From: an uncultured Bacteroidota bacterium
GTDB taxonomy: Bacteria; Bacteroidota; Bacteroidia; Chitinophagales; Chitinophagaceae
Assembly: GCA_903927185.1 (NCBI GenBank)
Contig: CAIYLW010000023.1
Coordinates: 1 to 64,000, forward strand
Reading direction: 5' to 3'
Length of the DNA: 64,000 nucleotides
The position numbers were made by a program, and so were the translations under genes. Of the stretch, positions 19,863 through 29,544 are shown piece after piece (position 1 is the first letter of the stretch; every line of letters starts with the position of its first letter). Under the pieces are notes generated by a model. That model was not told where the DNA came from, did no database searches, and saw only the letters and a list, made by a program, of their open reading frames with translations.

Positions 19863-21506
19863 TTAAACTACTTGAGCAACTTTTTTACCATTACTGTGCA
19901 GTTGCTCATTATATTTTTTTGCAGCTCCAATAAACGAAACAAATAAAGGCGCAGGATTTTCCACAGAGCTCTTTAATTCAGGGTGGTATTGCACGCCAAT
20001 AAAGAAGGGATGTGATGGAATTTCTACAATTTCCACTAACCCAGTTTCTGGATTAATTCCACTTGCTATCATTCCATTTTGTTGGATCTGCTCTAGGTAT
20101 TTATTATTAAATTCATAGCGATGACGGTGACGTTCAGTGATAGAAGTCTTACCATAAATTTTATGAGCCAGGCTACCCTCTGTAATTTCACAAGGATATG
20201 ATCCTAAACGCATGGTTCCACCCATCATAGTGATTTTCTTCTGCTCCTCCATAATATCAATCACAGGAAACTCTGTGTTTGCATCCATTTCTACTGAATG
20301 AGCACCTTTCAATCCAAGAATATTTCTAGCAAATTCAATAACTGCCATTTGCATTCCTAAGCAAATACCAAAGAATGGCAACCCTTTTTCTCTTGCATAT
20401 TGTACTGCAATAATTTTTCCATCAATTCCACGCAATCCAAATCCAGGAGCAACTAATAATCCATCTAATCCGGAAAGTTTTTCAGAAACATTTTCTGCTG
20501 TAATATATTCACTGTGTACATTTACCACTTCTACTTTTACTTCATTCATAGCACCGGCATGAATAAAGCTTTCTAGAATTGATTTATAAGCATCTTGCAA
20601 TTCTATATACTTTCCAATTAAACCTACAGTTACTTTACTTTTTGGATATTTTAATTTGTCTAAGAACCCTTTCCATTTATCTAAATTAGGTTCGGCATAT
20701 CCGGTTATGTTCATTTTACGTAAACAAATAAGATCAAGCTTTTCGCGAAGCATCAATAATGGCACTTCATAAATTGTTGCTGCATCCATTGCTTCAATGA
20801 CTGCTTCGGTTTTTACATTACAAAACAGTGCAATTTTACGTTTGATATCATTGTTTAATGGTTCTTCTGTTCTACAAACTAATATATCAGGATGCACCCC
20901 TGTTTCACTCAACATTTTAACACTGTGCTGAGTGGGTTTTGTTTTTAATTCTTTGGCCGCTTTTAAATAAGGTATTAAAGTTAGATGGACCACAACTAGG
21001 TCTTCATCTGGCAATTCCCATTGTAATTGACGAACAGCCTCAATAAAAGGTAAACTTTCAATATCCCCAACTGTTCCACCTAATTCAGTGATAATGATAT
21101 CAAATTGACCACTTTGACCAAGCAATAACATTCTTCTTTTTATTTCATCAGTTATGTGAGGAACCACTTGAACTGTTTTACCAAGAAAATCGCCTGCCCT
21201 TTCTTTATTAATAACTGTTTGGTAAATCCTACCGGTAGTTACGTTATTTGCTTGAGAAGTATAATTACTTAAGAAACGCTCATAGTGTCCTAGATCCAAA
21301 TCGGTTTCAGCACCGTCTTCAGTTACATAACACTCTCCATGTTCATATGGATTTAATGTACCCGGATCCACATTGATATAGGGATCAAACTTTTGAATGG
21401 TAACTTTCAAGCCTCGAGCCTGCAATAGTTTTGCAAGCGACGCTGCAATAATTCCTTTACCTAAACTACTGGTTACTCCACCAGTAACAAAAATGTACTT
21501 AGCCAT
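19863..21506 (-). CDS. pyrG: CTP synthase
   Basis: [35 protein letters not shown], glutaminase GICLGMQ. Confidence 0.98.
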   Translation of the reverse strand: MAKYIFVTGGVTSSLGKGIIAASLAKLLQARGLKVTIQKFDPYINVDPGTLNPYEHGECYVTEDGAETDLDLGHYERFLSNYTSQANNVTTGRIYQTVINKERAGDFLGKTVQVVPHITDEIKRRMLLLGQSGQFDIIITELGGTVGDIESLPFIEAVRQLQWELPDEDLVVVHLTLIPYLKAAKELKTKPTQHSVKMLSETGVHPDILVCRTEEPLNNDIKRKIALFCNVKTEAVIEAMDAATIYEVPLLMLREKLDLICLRKMNITGYAEPNLDKWKGFLDKLKYPKSKVTVGLIGKYIELQDAYKSILESFIHAGAMNEVKVEVVNVHSEYITAENVSEKLSGLDGLLVAPGFGLRGIDGKIIAVQYAREKGLPFFGICLGMQMAVIEFARNILGLKGAHSVEMDANTEFPVIDIMEEQKKITMMGGTMRLGSYPCEITEGSLAHKIYGKTSITERHRHRYEFNNKYLEQIQQNGMIASGINPETGLVEIVEIPSHPFFIGVQYHPELKSSVENPAPLFVSFIGAAKKYNEQLHSNGKKVAQVV

Positions 21507-21826
21507 AAGAGCGTTTATTGATCAATGTTGAATACTTGAAGTATTCGTTTAAATTTATTAGAATTACCAAAGATGAGCTATCCGCACATCTTTACTTTAT
21601 CAATGTTCCTATAACAAAAAATAGCTCGAAAAAAAGCTTTCGCTTTAATTCAGCTTTAAAAGGAACATCGTATTTGACCAAGGGGAATAAATGACAAAAA
21701 TTCTCAGCGGTCATACAAACCTACTTTAAAAAAGCTCAGAAAAAAAATAGTAGCCCAAAAACAAACAATGGCTGAACAGAAGTGTTAATTTGAAGTGCAA
21801 ATCTTTCCTACTAAAAATTACAAATA

Positions 21827-22705
21827 ATGAAAAAACTATTGATTTTGACCTTGGCTGCCTTTTCAACGGCCTTTATTTTCAGCTATCGCTATAAAGCTCC
21901 CAGTCCGAAAATTCTAACTCCTGAATGTTATATCAGTTGTTATAATGCAGATGTACGAGACCAATTCAGACAAGAAGCTAGTACTATGGCTTTTGCAAAC
22001 CTTCATCCTACACCATTGCCATTTCATCTTGATGGGGCTTTGGGCAAATCCATCAGTTTTAAGGCTGCAGATGGTTCAGAAGCTATGGGATATGAAATTA
22101 AATCAAAGAAAAAGAGCAATAAATGGGTTTTTGTGATTCAAGAATGGTGGGGATTGAACGATTATATCAAAAGGGAATCCGACAATCTTTCTAAAGAATT
22201 AGAAGATGTAAATGTGTTAGCCATTGACTTATATGATGGTAAAGTAGCAGCTACACCAGACAGTGCTATGAAATTAGTTCAGGCTGCAAAGACCGAAAGA
22301 TTAGAAACTATTATCAAAGGAGCATTAGCCTATTCAGGATCTAAGGCTAAAATTTATACTATTGGTTGGTGTTTTGGAGGTATGTGGAGTTTACAAACAA
22401 CTCTATTAGCCGGAAAACAAGCAGCTGGTTGTGTAATGTATTACGGTCGCCCTGAAACAAACTTAGATAAATTAAAGGGATTGAACTGTGATGTAATCGG
22501 TTTCTTTGGCAATAAAGACAAAAGCCCATCTCCTGAAATGGTAACTAAGTTTGAACAGGATATGTTGAGTAGCGGAAAAAAATTGACTGCTTATAAATAC
22601 GAAGCAGGTCATGGTTTTGCAAATCCTAGTAATCCTAGTTTTAATAAAGAAGCGACAGAAGATGCACACGAAAAAGCTATTGCATTTTTAAAGGCTCATC
22701 TGTAA
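21827..22705 (+). CDS. Secreted dienelactone hydrolase family protein
   Basis: VIQEWWGLNDYIK, IGWCFGGMW, GHGFANPSNPSFN. Confidence 0.9.
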   Translation: MKKLLILTLAAFSTAFIFSYRYKAPSPKILTPECYISCYNADVRDQFRQEASTMAFANLHPTPLPFHLDGALGKSISFKAADGSEAMGYEIKSKKKSNKWVFVIQEWWGLNDYIKRESDNLSKELEDVNVLAIDLYDGKVAATPDSAMKLVQAAKTERLETIIKGALAYSGSKAKIYTIGWCFGGMWSLQTTLLAGKQAAGCVMYYGRPETNLDKLKGLNCDVIGFFGNKDKSPSPEMVTKFEQDMLSSGKKLTAYKYEAGHGFANPSNPSFNKEATEDAHEKAIAFLKAHL

Positions 22706-22720
22706 TTTTAGAATTAATGA

Positions 22721-22762
22721 ATAATAAAGTCCGTCCCGAATGCTCGAGACGGACTTTATTAT
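22721..22762. terminator. Bidirectional terminator
   Basis: ATAATAAAGTCCGTC...GACGGACTTTATTAT 15-bp perfect stem between convergent genes. Confidence 0.88.
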
Positions 22763-23995
22763 TTAAAACACTTCTCCTAGATTAACGAAGAATCCCCTCG
22801 ATCCATCCTTACCAAAGCCATAATCAATGCAAAGATTAGCTCCGGAATGCTTATTAAGTTTTAATCGAATTCCGGTTCCATAACCAGGAGAAAGTACTTG
22901 AAACTGTTTCGAAATTTCAGGTGAGAAATATTGAAGATTACCAAACACCACACCACCTAAAAAACCATTTCTACTTATATTAAATCGATACTCGCTCTCA
23001 AAATAAAACATATTGTTTCCCCTAAAGCGGCCTTGTATATAACCACGGCCAGTATTATATTGATCATCCCAACCAGTGCTAGGCATCAATAAATAAGGTG
23101 GGGTTCCACCCAAGGTCATCCAGTTGAAACTCCAAAGAGCCAATGTATTTTTGGAATTTCTTGGAAAGGGTAAATATTTACGAATATCAATTAGGAATGA
23201 TTGCCAATTATTATCACTACCAAAAAATGTTCGACTATCTCTATATACTGCATTGATGAACCATCCATTTTTGGAATTGATCTGATTCAAACGATTGTCA
23301 TAAAGTACTTTCAATGCGATACTTGAGGCCATCTCTGTCTTACCTAACTGTCTATTGATTAAATTATTTAATCTTCTTGTAACTGAATCAACCACTATAA
23401 TATTCCAGTTTCTATCAAAATATATACCAGCTCCAACAAAAAGATTTTTTGCAACAGATTTCAAAATTGTTTCATGAAGTTTTATTCCGTAAAAGGCAAT
23501 TTGGTGGCCTTTATTTGGATTTGATCTTCCACCCAATCCATAGATGTTTGAGGGATAATCTATATATCGATTGTCGGATATAAAATTGTATTTATTATCC
23601 TTTGTCCAAATATCAATTGTTAACGGAGCTAAAATTTGATCGTATTGTGTATACGTTACGCTGGTGGAAATGCTAGATAATTTCTGGTTAGCTGCAGTGT
23701 CATTAAAATATGCAAGGTTGGCACTTAAGATACCTGCAAAACCAGTTTGTAATGAATAACCAGCAGCAGGTATAAAACTAAATTGCTTTTTAATTTTATT
23801 TTCCAGCGGATCAGTAGGATTCAATACATTATGATTATCATTCTTATTAGCTCTCCTTAAAATATCGCTGAAATCTTTTTCAGCAAACATTTTCGCAGGA
23901 ACCGATTTATTATTTTGCATAGAATCGAGCTGAGCTGTTATTGGCCCAACCAAAAGAAAGGATAGCAGTAATAATAAATAGGTTTTAAATTTCAT
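22763..23995 (-). CDS. BamA/TamA family outer membrane protein (Omp85-like barrel)
   Basis: Signal peptide; GRGYIQGRFRGNNMFYFESEYRF typical of Omp85 barrel. Confidence 0.78.
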   Translation of the reverse strand: MKFKTYLLLLLSFLLVGPITAQLDSMQNNKSVPAKMFAEKDFSDILRRANKNDNHNVLNPTDPLENKIKKQFSFIPAAGYSLQTGFAGILSANLAYFNDTAANQKLSSISTSVTYTQYDQILAPLTIDIWTKDNKYNFISDNRYIDYPSNIYGLGGRSNPNKGHQIAFYGIKLHETILKSVAKNLFVGAGIYFDRNWNIIVVDSVTRRLNNLINRQLGKTEMASSIALKVLYDNRLNQINSKNGWFINAVYRDSRTFFGSDNNWQSFLIDIRKYLPFPRNSKNTLALWSFNWMTLGGTPPYLLMPSTGWDDQYNTGRGYIQGRFRGNNMFYFESEYRFNISRNGFLGGVVFGNLQYFSPEISKQFQVLSPGYGTGIRLKLNKHSGANLCIDYGFGKDGSRGFFVNLGEVF

Positions 23996-24037
23996 TAAGT
24001 TTATTTAATACGAATCTTATTTACATTTTAAATAGCA

Positions 24038-24838
24038 CTACATATCACTTAGAATCTTCTTATAACTTGTAACAATTCCTTTAATCAAAGAAGAGCTAAA
24101 TCCCTGGTGTTCCATTTCATTCAATCCAGCAATAGTACACCCCTTTGGGGTTGTAACTTTATCAATCTCTTGTTCAGGATGCGTATTCTTTTGTAATAGT
24201 AATTCAGCAGCTCCCTTCACAGTTTGTGCAGCAATTAAAGAGGCTACTTTAGCACTAAATCCAATTTCTATTCCGCCCTGAATATTAGCTCTAATATAAC
24301 GCATCGCATAAGCAGTTCCACAAGCACCTAGTACAGTTGCCGCATCCATTAATTTTTCTTCAATTAAAACAGACTTTCCTAACTGATTAAATAATTCAGA
24401 CACAAAAGAAGTTTGTTCTAATGAAGCGTTAACGGAACAGATGCAAGTCATACTTTCTTGAATCGCGATGGCAGTATTGGGCATAGCTCTGAAAATTGGA
24501 AAATCTATTCCCACAATCTCCTGAATATCTTTGATCCATACCCCAGTAACAACGCTAATCAAACAGTGTTTAGATGCATTCAATTCTGGTTTTATTTGCT
24601 CAAGTACTTCTTTCACTTGAAAAGGCTTAATTGCTAAAATGATCCAACTAGCGTTTTTAACAGCTTCTAAATTATTAACAATAATGTTGACTCCTCTTTC
24701 TGCTAATGGTTTAAGCGTCTCAATATTTCTTTTTGTTACTATTAATGCTTCAGGCAAAACAAACCCACTATCAATGAGCCCTTCTGCAATAGCAGTTCCT
24801 AAATTTCCTCCCCCGATAATTGCAATTTTTTGATTCAT
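24038..24838 (-). CDS. proC: Pyrroline-5-carboxylate reductase
   Basis: KIAIIGGGNLGTAIAEGLI, FRAMPNTAIAIQESM, TPKGCTIAGLNEME; true start likely MNQKIAII at 24838. Confidence 0.94.
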   Translation of the reverse strand: MNQKIAIIGGGNLGTAIAEGLIDSGFVLPEALIVTKRNIETLKPLAERGVNIIVNNLEAVKNASWIILAIKPFQVKEVLEQIKPELNASKHCLISVVTGVWIKDIQEIVGIDFPIFRAMPNTAIAIQESMTCICSVNASLEQTSFVSELFNQLGKSVLIEEKLMDAATVLGACGTAYAMRYIRANIQGGIEIGFSAKVASLIAAQTVKGAAELLLQKNTHPEQEIDKVTTPKGCTIAGLNEMEHQGFSSSLIKGIVTSYKKILSDM

Positions 24839-24889
24839 GGCTTTTAAGATTGATAAACAAATGCCCCAAAAACATCGGGGCAAATATTC

Positions 24890-25891
24890 TTACATATATT
24901 TCAAGGTTTTTAAATAATGGCGCACATAATCGTCTACCCCTTCTTCTAATGTATAAAAATGATTCAAATACCCAGCATTTTGCAGCTTTTGCATATTTGC
25001 TTCTGTAAAATATTGGTAGGTTTCTCTGATATCTTCTGGCATATCAATGAATTCAATATTAGGTTCCAAATCAAGTCCTTTAAAACTTGCAGCTGCTAAA
25101 TCATAAAACGATCTGGCTTTTCCAGTACCTAAATTATAGAGACCATTATTAGCAATTTGCCATTTATTACTTAACATAGTTTCTTCAATCCAATCAATCA
25201 CTTTAACTACATCTTTAACGTAAATAAAATCTCTAAGTTGTTGTCCATCTTTGAAATCATCGCGATGACTTTTAAATAATTTAACAACTGCATTATTCTT
25301 TATCTGATTCACTGAATGCCAAATCACACTAGCCATTCTTCCTTTATGGTATTCGTTAGGACCGTAGACATTAAAGAATTTCAATCCTGTCCAAAAAACC
25401 GGACAATTATTTTGTTGAAATGCCCATTTATCAAATTCATTTTTGCTAACACCGTATGGATTCAATGGCTTTAACTTTTCCACCAATTCATGATCGTCGT
25501 TATAACCGAATTCACCTGCTCCATAAGTGGCAGCAGAAGATGCATAGATTAATGGAATTTGATGTGCAACTGAATAATTCCAGATAGATTTTGAGTAGGC
25601 TACATTTAGAGTTTCATGAATACTGTAATTAAATTCAGTAGTATCTGTTCTCGCTCCTAAATGTATGATCAGATCAATTTTAGGTTTGTGTAATTCCAAC
25701 CATTCAAAAAAAGAATGGCGTTCAAGAATTTCCAAATAGTCTTTGCCTTCCCAATTTTTTCTTTTTGTTTCAATACCAAAATCATCTACTAACAAAAGAT
25801 TATCAAACCCTTTATTGTTGAGAGATTTTACCATACAAGAGCCTATGAATCCGGCTGCACCTGTAACTACAATTGTTGCTGATTGATGCAT
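24890..25891 (-). CDS. rfaD: ADP-glyceromanno-heptose 6-epimerase
   Basis: VVTGAAGFIGSCMV, LGARTDTTE, KFFNVYGPNEYHKGRMASV, LRDFIYVKDVV. Confidence 0.9.
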   Translation of the reverse strand: MHQSATIVVTGAAGFIGSCMVKSLNNKGFDNLLLVDDFGIETKRKNWEGKDYLEILERHSFFEWLELHKPKIDLIIHLGARTDTTEFNYSIHETLNVAYSKSIWNYSVAHQIPLIYASSAATYGAGEFGYNDDHELVEKLKPLNPYGVSKNEFDKWAFQQNNCPVFWTGLKFFNVYGPNEYHKGRMASVIWHSVNQIKNNAVVKLFKSHRDDFKDGQQLRDFIYVKDVVKVIDWIEETMLSNKWQIANNGLYNLGTGKARSFYDLAAASFKGLDLEPNIEFIDMPEDIRETYQYFTEANMQKLQNAGYLNHFYTLEEGVDDYVRHYLKTLKYM

Positions 25892-28096
25892 TTAGTTCAG
25901 TAGTTTTTCAATTGCAGTATCATATTTTAATTTCCAATTGGTGATATTGCCCCAATCAGCACCGTTTACATTAATTGATCCTGTGCTAACGGTTCCTAAT
26001 TCAGTAATTGTAATGCCTGCATTTTTTGCATATTGCAAAAGTGTTGAAAGTTTATCTTTTGAAACAGATGCGACTACCCTACTTTGCGCTTCACCAAACC
26101 AATAAGCATCTTTTCTGGCAGGTTCTTTTGCGTTAACAATAAATCCAAGATCATTTGTAAATCCAGACTCTAACAGCGTGATAGCCAAGCCGCCTTCACT
26201 GATATCATGGGCACTTTGAATCAGTCTATCTTTTATAATAGCTGTTACAAATTCTTGCACATTATATTCTTGATCTAAATCAAAATAAGGAGCAGGAGAA
26301 AATTCCACTGATTTTAATTTGTGCAAATATTCGGAGGAGTTAATATCATTTTTTTGATCTCCGATTAATACTATAATATCACCTTCATTTTTGAAATTGA
26401 GTGTCATTCGATTTTCAAAATCGTCCAATATTCCAACCATACCAATAGTAGGTGTGGGATAAACAGGACCATCAGGATTTTGATTATAAAAACTTACGTT
26501 ACCACCAGTTACCGGTGTTTTGAATTTCTTACATGCGTCACCCATACCTGTTACGGCTTTGACAAATTGATAATACACTTCAGGGTCGTAGGGATTCCCA
26601 AAGTTTAAGCAGTTGGTAACACCAATAGGCTCTCCACCACTACAAACAATATTTCTTGCAGCTTCCGCAACCGCAATCATTCCTCCTTTATAGGGATCAG
26701 CAAAAACATATTTACTGTTACAATCAACAGTAATGGCTAATGCTTTTCCAGTTCCTTTTGCTAAAACAATTGAGGCGTCACTGGGAGCGTTTGTGGAGGT
26801 GTTTCCAGCTCCAACCATGCTATCGTATTGGGTATAGATCCAGCGCTTTGATGCGATATTCGGTATTTGAATTAATTGTTCAGCCACTGCTTTGAGATCA
26901 ATAGCATCTTCAATATTATTAGGATCAAAAGCTTTTATTTTTTCGAAATATTTAGGTTCTGTATATTCTCTGGTATATTGAGGAGCTCCGCCGCCAAGTA
27001 CTAATTCGTATGCAGGAATTTCCGCTTCTAGTTCGCCGTGCATATAAAATTTTAATAACCCATCGCCAGTTACTTCTCCAATTTTGCTACAACTCAAATC
27101 CCATTTATCGAATACAGCTAATACTGCTTCTTCTTTCCCTTTTTCAACAACAATTAACATTCTTTCCTGACTCTCACTTAAAAGAAGTTCCCAGGCTTTC
27201 ATATTTTGCTGACGGGTAGGAACTTTATCTAAATCGATACGCATACCAACACCACCTTTTGCACTCATTTCTGCAGTAGAACAAATGATACCAGCGGCAC
27301 CCATATCCTGCATACCTATAATAGCATTTGTGTCAATCACTTCCAAACATGCTTCTAATAATTTCTTTTCCTGAAATGGATCGCCAACTTGAACTGCAGG
27401 CAATTCTTCTGTACTTTCTGCAGTAATTTCTGCCGATGCAAAACTTGCTCCCCCAATTCCATCTTTACCAGTAGCACTTCCAACAAAAAAAACTGGATTC
27501 CCGATACCAGCAGCCGTAGCACTAATCATTTTATTTGATTGCATAATACCTACACTCATCGCATTAACCAATGGATTGGTATGATAGCAATTTTCGAAAT
27601 AAACTTCACCACCAACAGTTGGAACACCAAAACAGTTTCCATAATGTCCAATACCATGAACTATCCCAGCAAGCAAGCGTTTCGTTTTATTATCTTCAAT
27701 ATTTCCAAAACGCAAACTATTCAATGAGGCAATAGGTCGGGCCCCCATTGTAAAAATATCTCGCTGAATACCACCAACACCTGTAGCAGCACCTTGAAAG
27801 GGTTCAATCGCACTTGGATGATTATGGCTTTCAATTTTGAATACAACACCAAAACCATTCCCCATATCCATTAGTCCGGCATTTTCTTCACCTGCAGCTA
27901 CTAGCATCCTTCCCCCATCACGAGGAAGAGTTTTTAACCATTTAATACTGTTTTTATAACTACAATGCTCACTCCACATTCCACTGAAAGCACATAGCTC
28001 AGTAAAATTGGGGGTGCGACCTAGTTTCTGTTTAATCAGTTCGAATTCCGATTCTGTGAGTCTTAGTTGCTTGGCTGTGTTGACAGTAATTTCCAT
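25892..28096 (-). CDS. purL: Phosphoribosylformylglycinamidine synthase subunit PurL
   Basis: FSGMWSEHCSYKNS, FKIESHNHPSAIEPFQGAATGVGGI. Confidence 0.97.
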   Translation of the reverse strand: MEITVNTAKQLRLTESEFELIKQKLGRTPNFTELCAFSGMWSEHCSYKNSIKWLKTLPRDGGRMLVAAGEENAGLMDMGNGFGVVFKIESHNHPSAIEPFQGAATGVGGIQRDIFTMGARPIASLNSLRFGNIEDNKTKRLLAGIVHGIGHYGNCFGVPTVGGEVYFENCYHTNPLVNAMSVGIMQSNKMISATAAGIGNPVFFVGSATGKDGIGGASFASAEITAESTEELPAVQVGDPFQEKKLLEACLEVIDTNAIIGMQDMGAAGIICSTAEMSAKGGVGMRIDLDKVPTRQQNMKAWELLLSESQERMLIVVEKGKEEAVLAVFDKWDLSCSKIGEVTGDGLLKFYMHGELEAEIPAYELVLGGGAPQYTREYTEPKYFEKIKAFDPNNIEDAIDLKAVAEQLIQIPNIASKRWIYTQYDSMVGAGNTSTNAPSDASIVLAKGTGKALAITVDCNSKYVFADPYKGGMIAVAEAARNIVCSGGEPIGVTNCLNFGNPYDPEVYYQFVKAVTGMGDACKKFKTPVTGGNVSFYNQNPDGPVYPTPTIGMVGILDDFENRMTLNFKNEGDIIVLIGDQKNDINSSEYLHKLKSVEFSPAPYFDLDQEYNVQEFVTAIIKDRLIQSAHDISEGGLAITLLESGFTNDLGFIVNAKEPARKDAYWFGEAQSRVVASVSKDKLSTLLQYAKNAGITITELGTVSTGSINVNGADWGNITNWKLKYDTAIEKLLN

Positions 28097-28303
28097 TATC
28101 GTTACTTAATCTTTAAATAAGTTGCGAAGGTACAAAAGTGTAGCTTAAGCGAAATGTTGAATTTCCACAAATAGTTTATAAAGTGTCGGCACTTACTTTC
28201 ATATCATAAAAAATTAATTTGATTCAAAAAATTAAATTATTTTTACATTAAATTATTATTTAATATAATTATTTGCTTACATTTTCTTCTTTTTATTGAA
28301 ATA

Positions 28304-28335
28304 TTTTGAAAATATTCATAATTCCATTAAATTTG
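28304..28335 (+). promoter_or_regulatory. Bacteroidota-type promoter upstream of the GSII gene: -33 TTTTG (28304-28308), 19 nt, -7 TAAATTTG (28328-28335)
   Basis: Consensus match and correct spacing; about 65 nt upstream of the start codon. Confidence 0.6.
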
Positions 28336-28401
28336 TTTCGTTTTTTGGATAAAGACTTATTCATTTTACAATATATTTTAATTTTTAATATAAAATAAGA
28401 A

Positions 28402-29418
28402 GTGATGTCAGTTTCAAAGTTAGAGTACATTTGGCTTGATGGTTATAAGCCAACTCAATCATTGAGAAGTAAAACTAAAATCGAAAAGAATTTTTCTGGG
28501 AAGTTGGAAGATTGTGATATGTGGTGTTTTGATGGTTCTTCAACTGAACAAGCGCCAGGTGGATCAAGTGATTGTTTGTTAAAACCAGTCTTTATCGTAA
28601 GAGATCCCTTACGTAAAAACGCCTTTTTGGTGATGTGCGAAGTATTAAATTCTGATTCTACAGCTCATATTTCTAATGGACGTGCCACAATTGAAGATGA
28701 TGATAACGATTTCTGGTTTGGTTTTGAACAAGAGTATTTCTTGTGGAATCCTAAAACAAATAAGCCCTTAGGTTTTCCTGAAGGAGGCTATCCTGGGCCC
28801 CAAGGTCCTTATTATTGCTCAGTAGGAGCCAATAATGCCTATGGTAGAAATATTGTAGAAGAACATCTAGACGCTTGTATCGATGCTGGTTTAAATATTG
28901 AAGGAATTAATGCGGAAGTAGCTGCTGGTCAATGGGAATTTCAAATTTTCTCAAAAGGTGCTAAAGAAGCAGGTGATCAAATCTGGATTGCACGCTATTT
29001 ATTAGAAAGAATAGGAGAAACTTACGGAGTGGCCATCAATTGGCATTGTAAACCATTAGGTGCTTTAGATTGGAACGGATCTGGCATGCATGCTAATTTC
29101 TCTAATACTACTTTAAGAACTTGCGGTAATAAAGCCACTTATGATGTAATCTGTGAGTCATTCCGTCCATACGTAAAAGAACATATAGAAGTATATGGTG
29201 CAGATAATCATTTACGTTTAACTGGTAAACATGAAACAGCTAGCATCCATGATTTTTCGTTTGGCGTTTCAGACAGAGGTGCTTCCATCAGAATTCCTAT
29301 TGGCGCTGTTGAAAAAGGCTGGAAAGGTTGGTTAGAAGACCGCAGACCAAATTCAGCTGCAGATCCTTATAAAGTAGCAGCCAGAATTATTAAAACAGTA
29401 AAAACAGCAGATATTTAA
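28402..29418 (+). CDS. Glutamine synthetase, short GSII-type (338 aa)
   Basis: EYIWLDGYKPTQSLRSKTKI, DGSSTEQAPGGSSDC, FGFEQEYFLW, GSGMHANFSN, beta-grasp N-domain. Confidence 0.93.
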   Translation: MMSVSKLEYIWLDGYKPTQSLRSKTKIEKNFSGKLEDCDMWCFDGSSTEQAPGGSSDCLLKPVFIVRDPLRKNAFLVMCEVLNSDSTAHISNGRATIEDDDNDFWFGFEQEYFLWNPKTNKPLGFPEGGYPGPQGPYYCSVGANNAYGRNIVEEHLDACIDAGLNIEGINAEVAAGQWEFQIFSKGAKEAGDQIWIARYLLERIGETYGVAINWHCKPLGALDWNGSGMHANFSNTTLRTCGNKATYDVICESFRPYVKEHIEVYGADNHLRLTGKHETASIHDFSFGVSDRGASIRIPIGAVEKGWKGWLEDRRPNSAADPYKVAARIIKTVKTADI

Positions 29419-29446
29419 TTTTATTTGAATATAACTAAAAAAATCT

Positions 29447-29478
29447 ATTTCCCCAACTTAAATGAAAGATGGGGAAAT
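29447..29478 (+). terminator. Terminator after GSII gene
   Basis: ATTTCCCCA...TGGGGAAAT followed by T-tract. Confidence 0.75.
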
Positions 29479-29544
29479 TTTTTTCAACATATGCTTTTAA
29501 ATTGATGCTATCTTTAATCAATTATTAACTTAAAATTACCTCCT

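Noticed and set aside
21600-21826. Spacer upstream of the dienelactone hydrolase considered as a ncRNA gene
   Set aside because: Only short imperfect complementarity (AAAGCTTTCGCTTT...); not enough to support a feature
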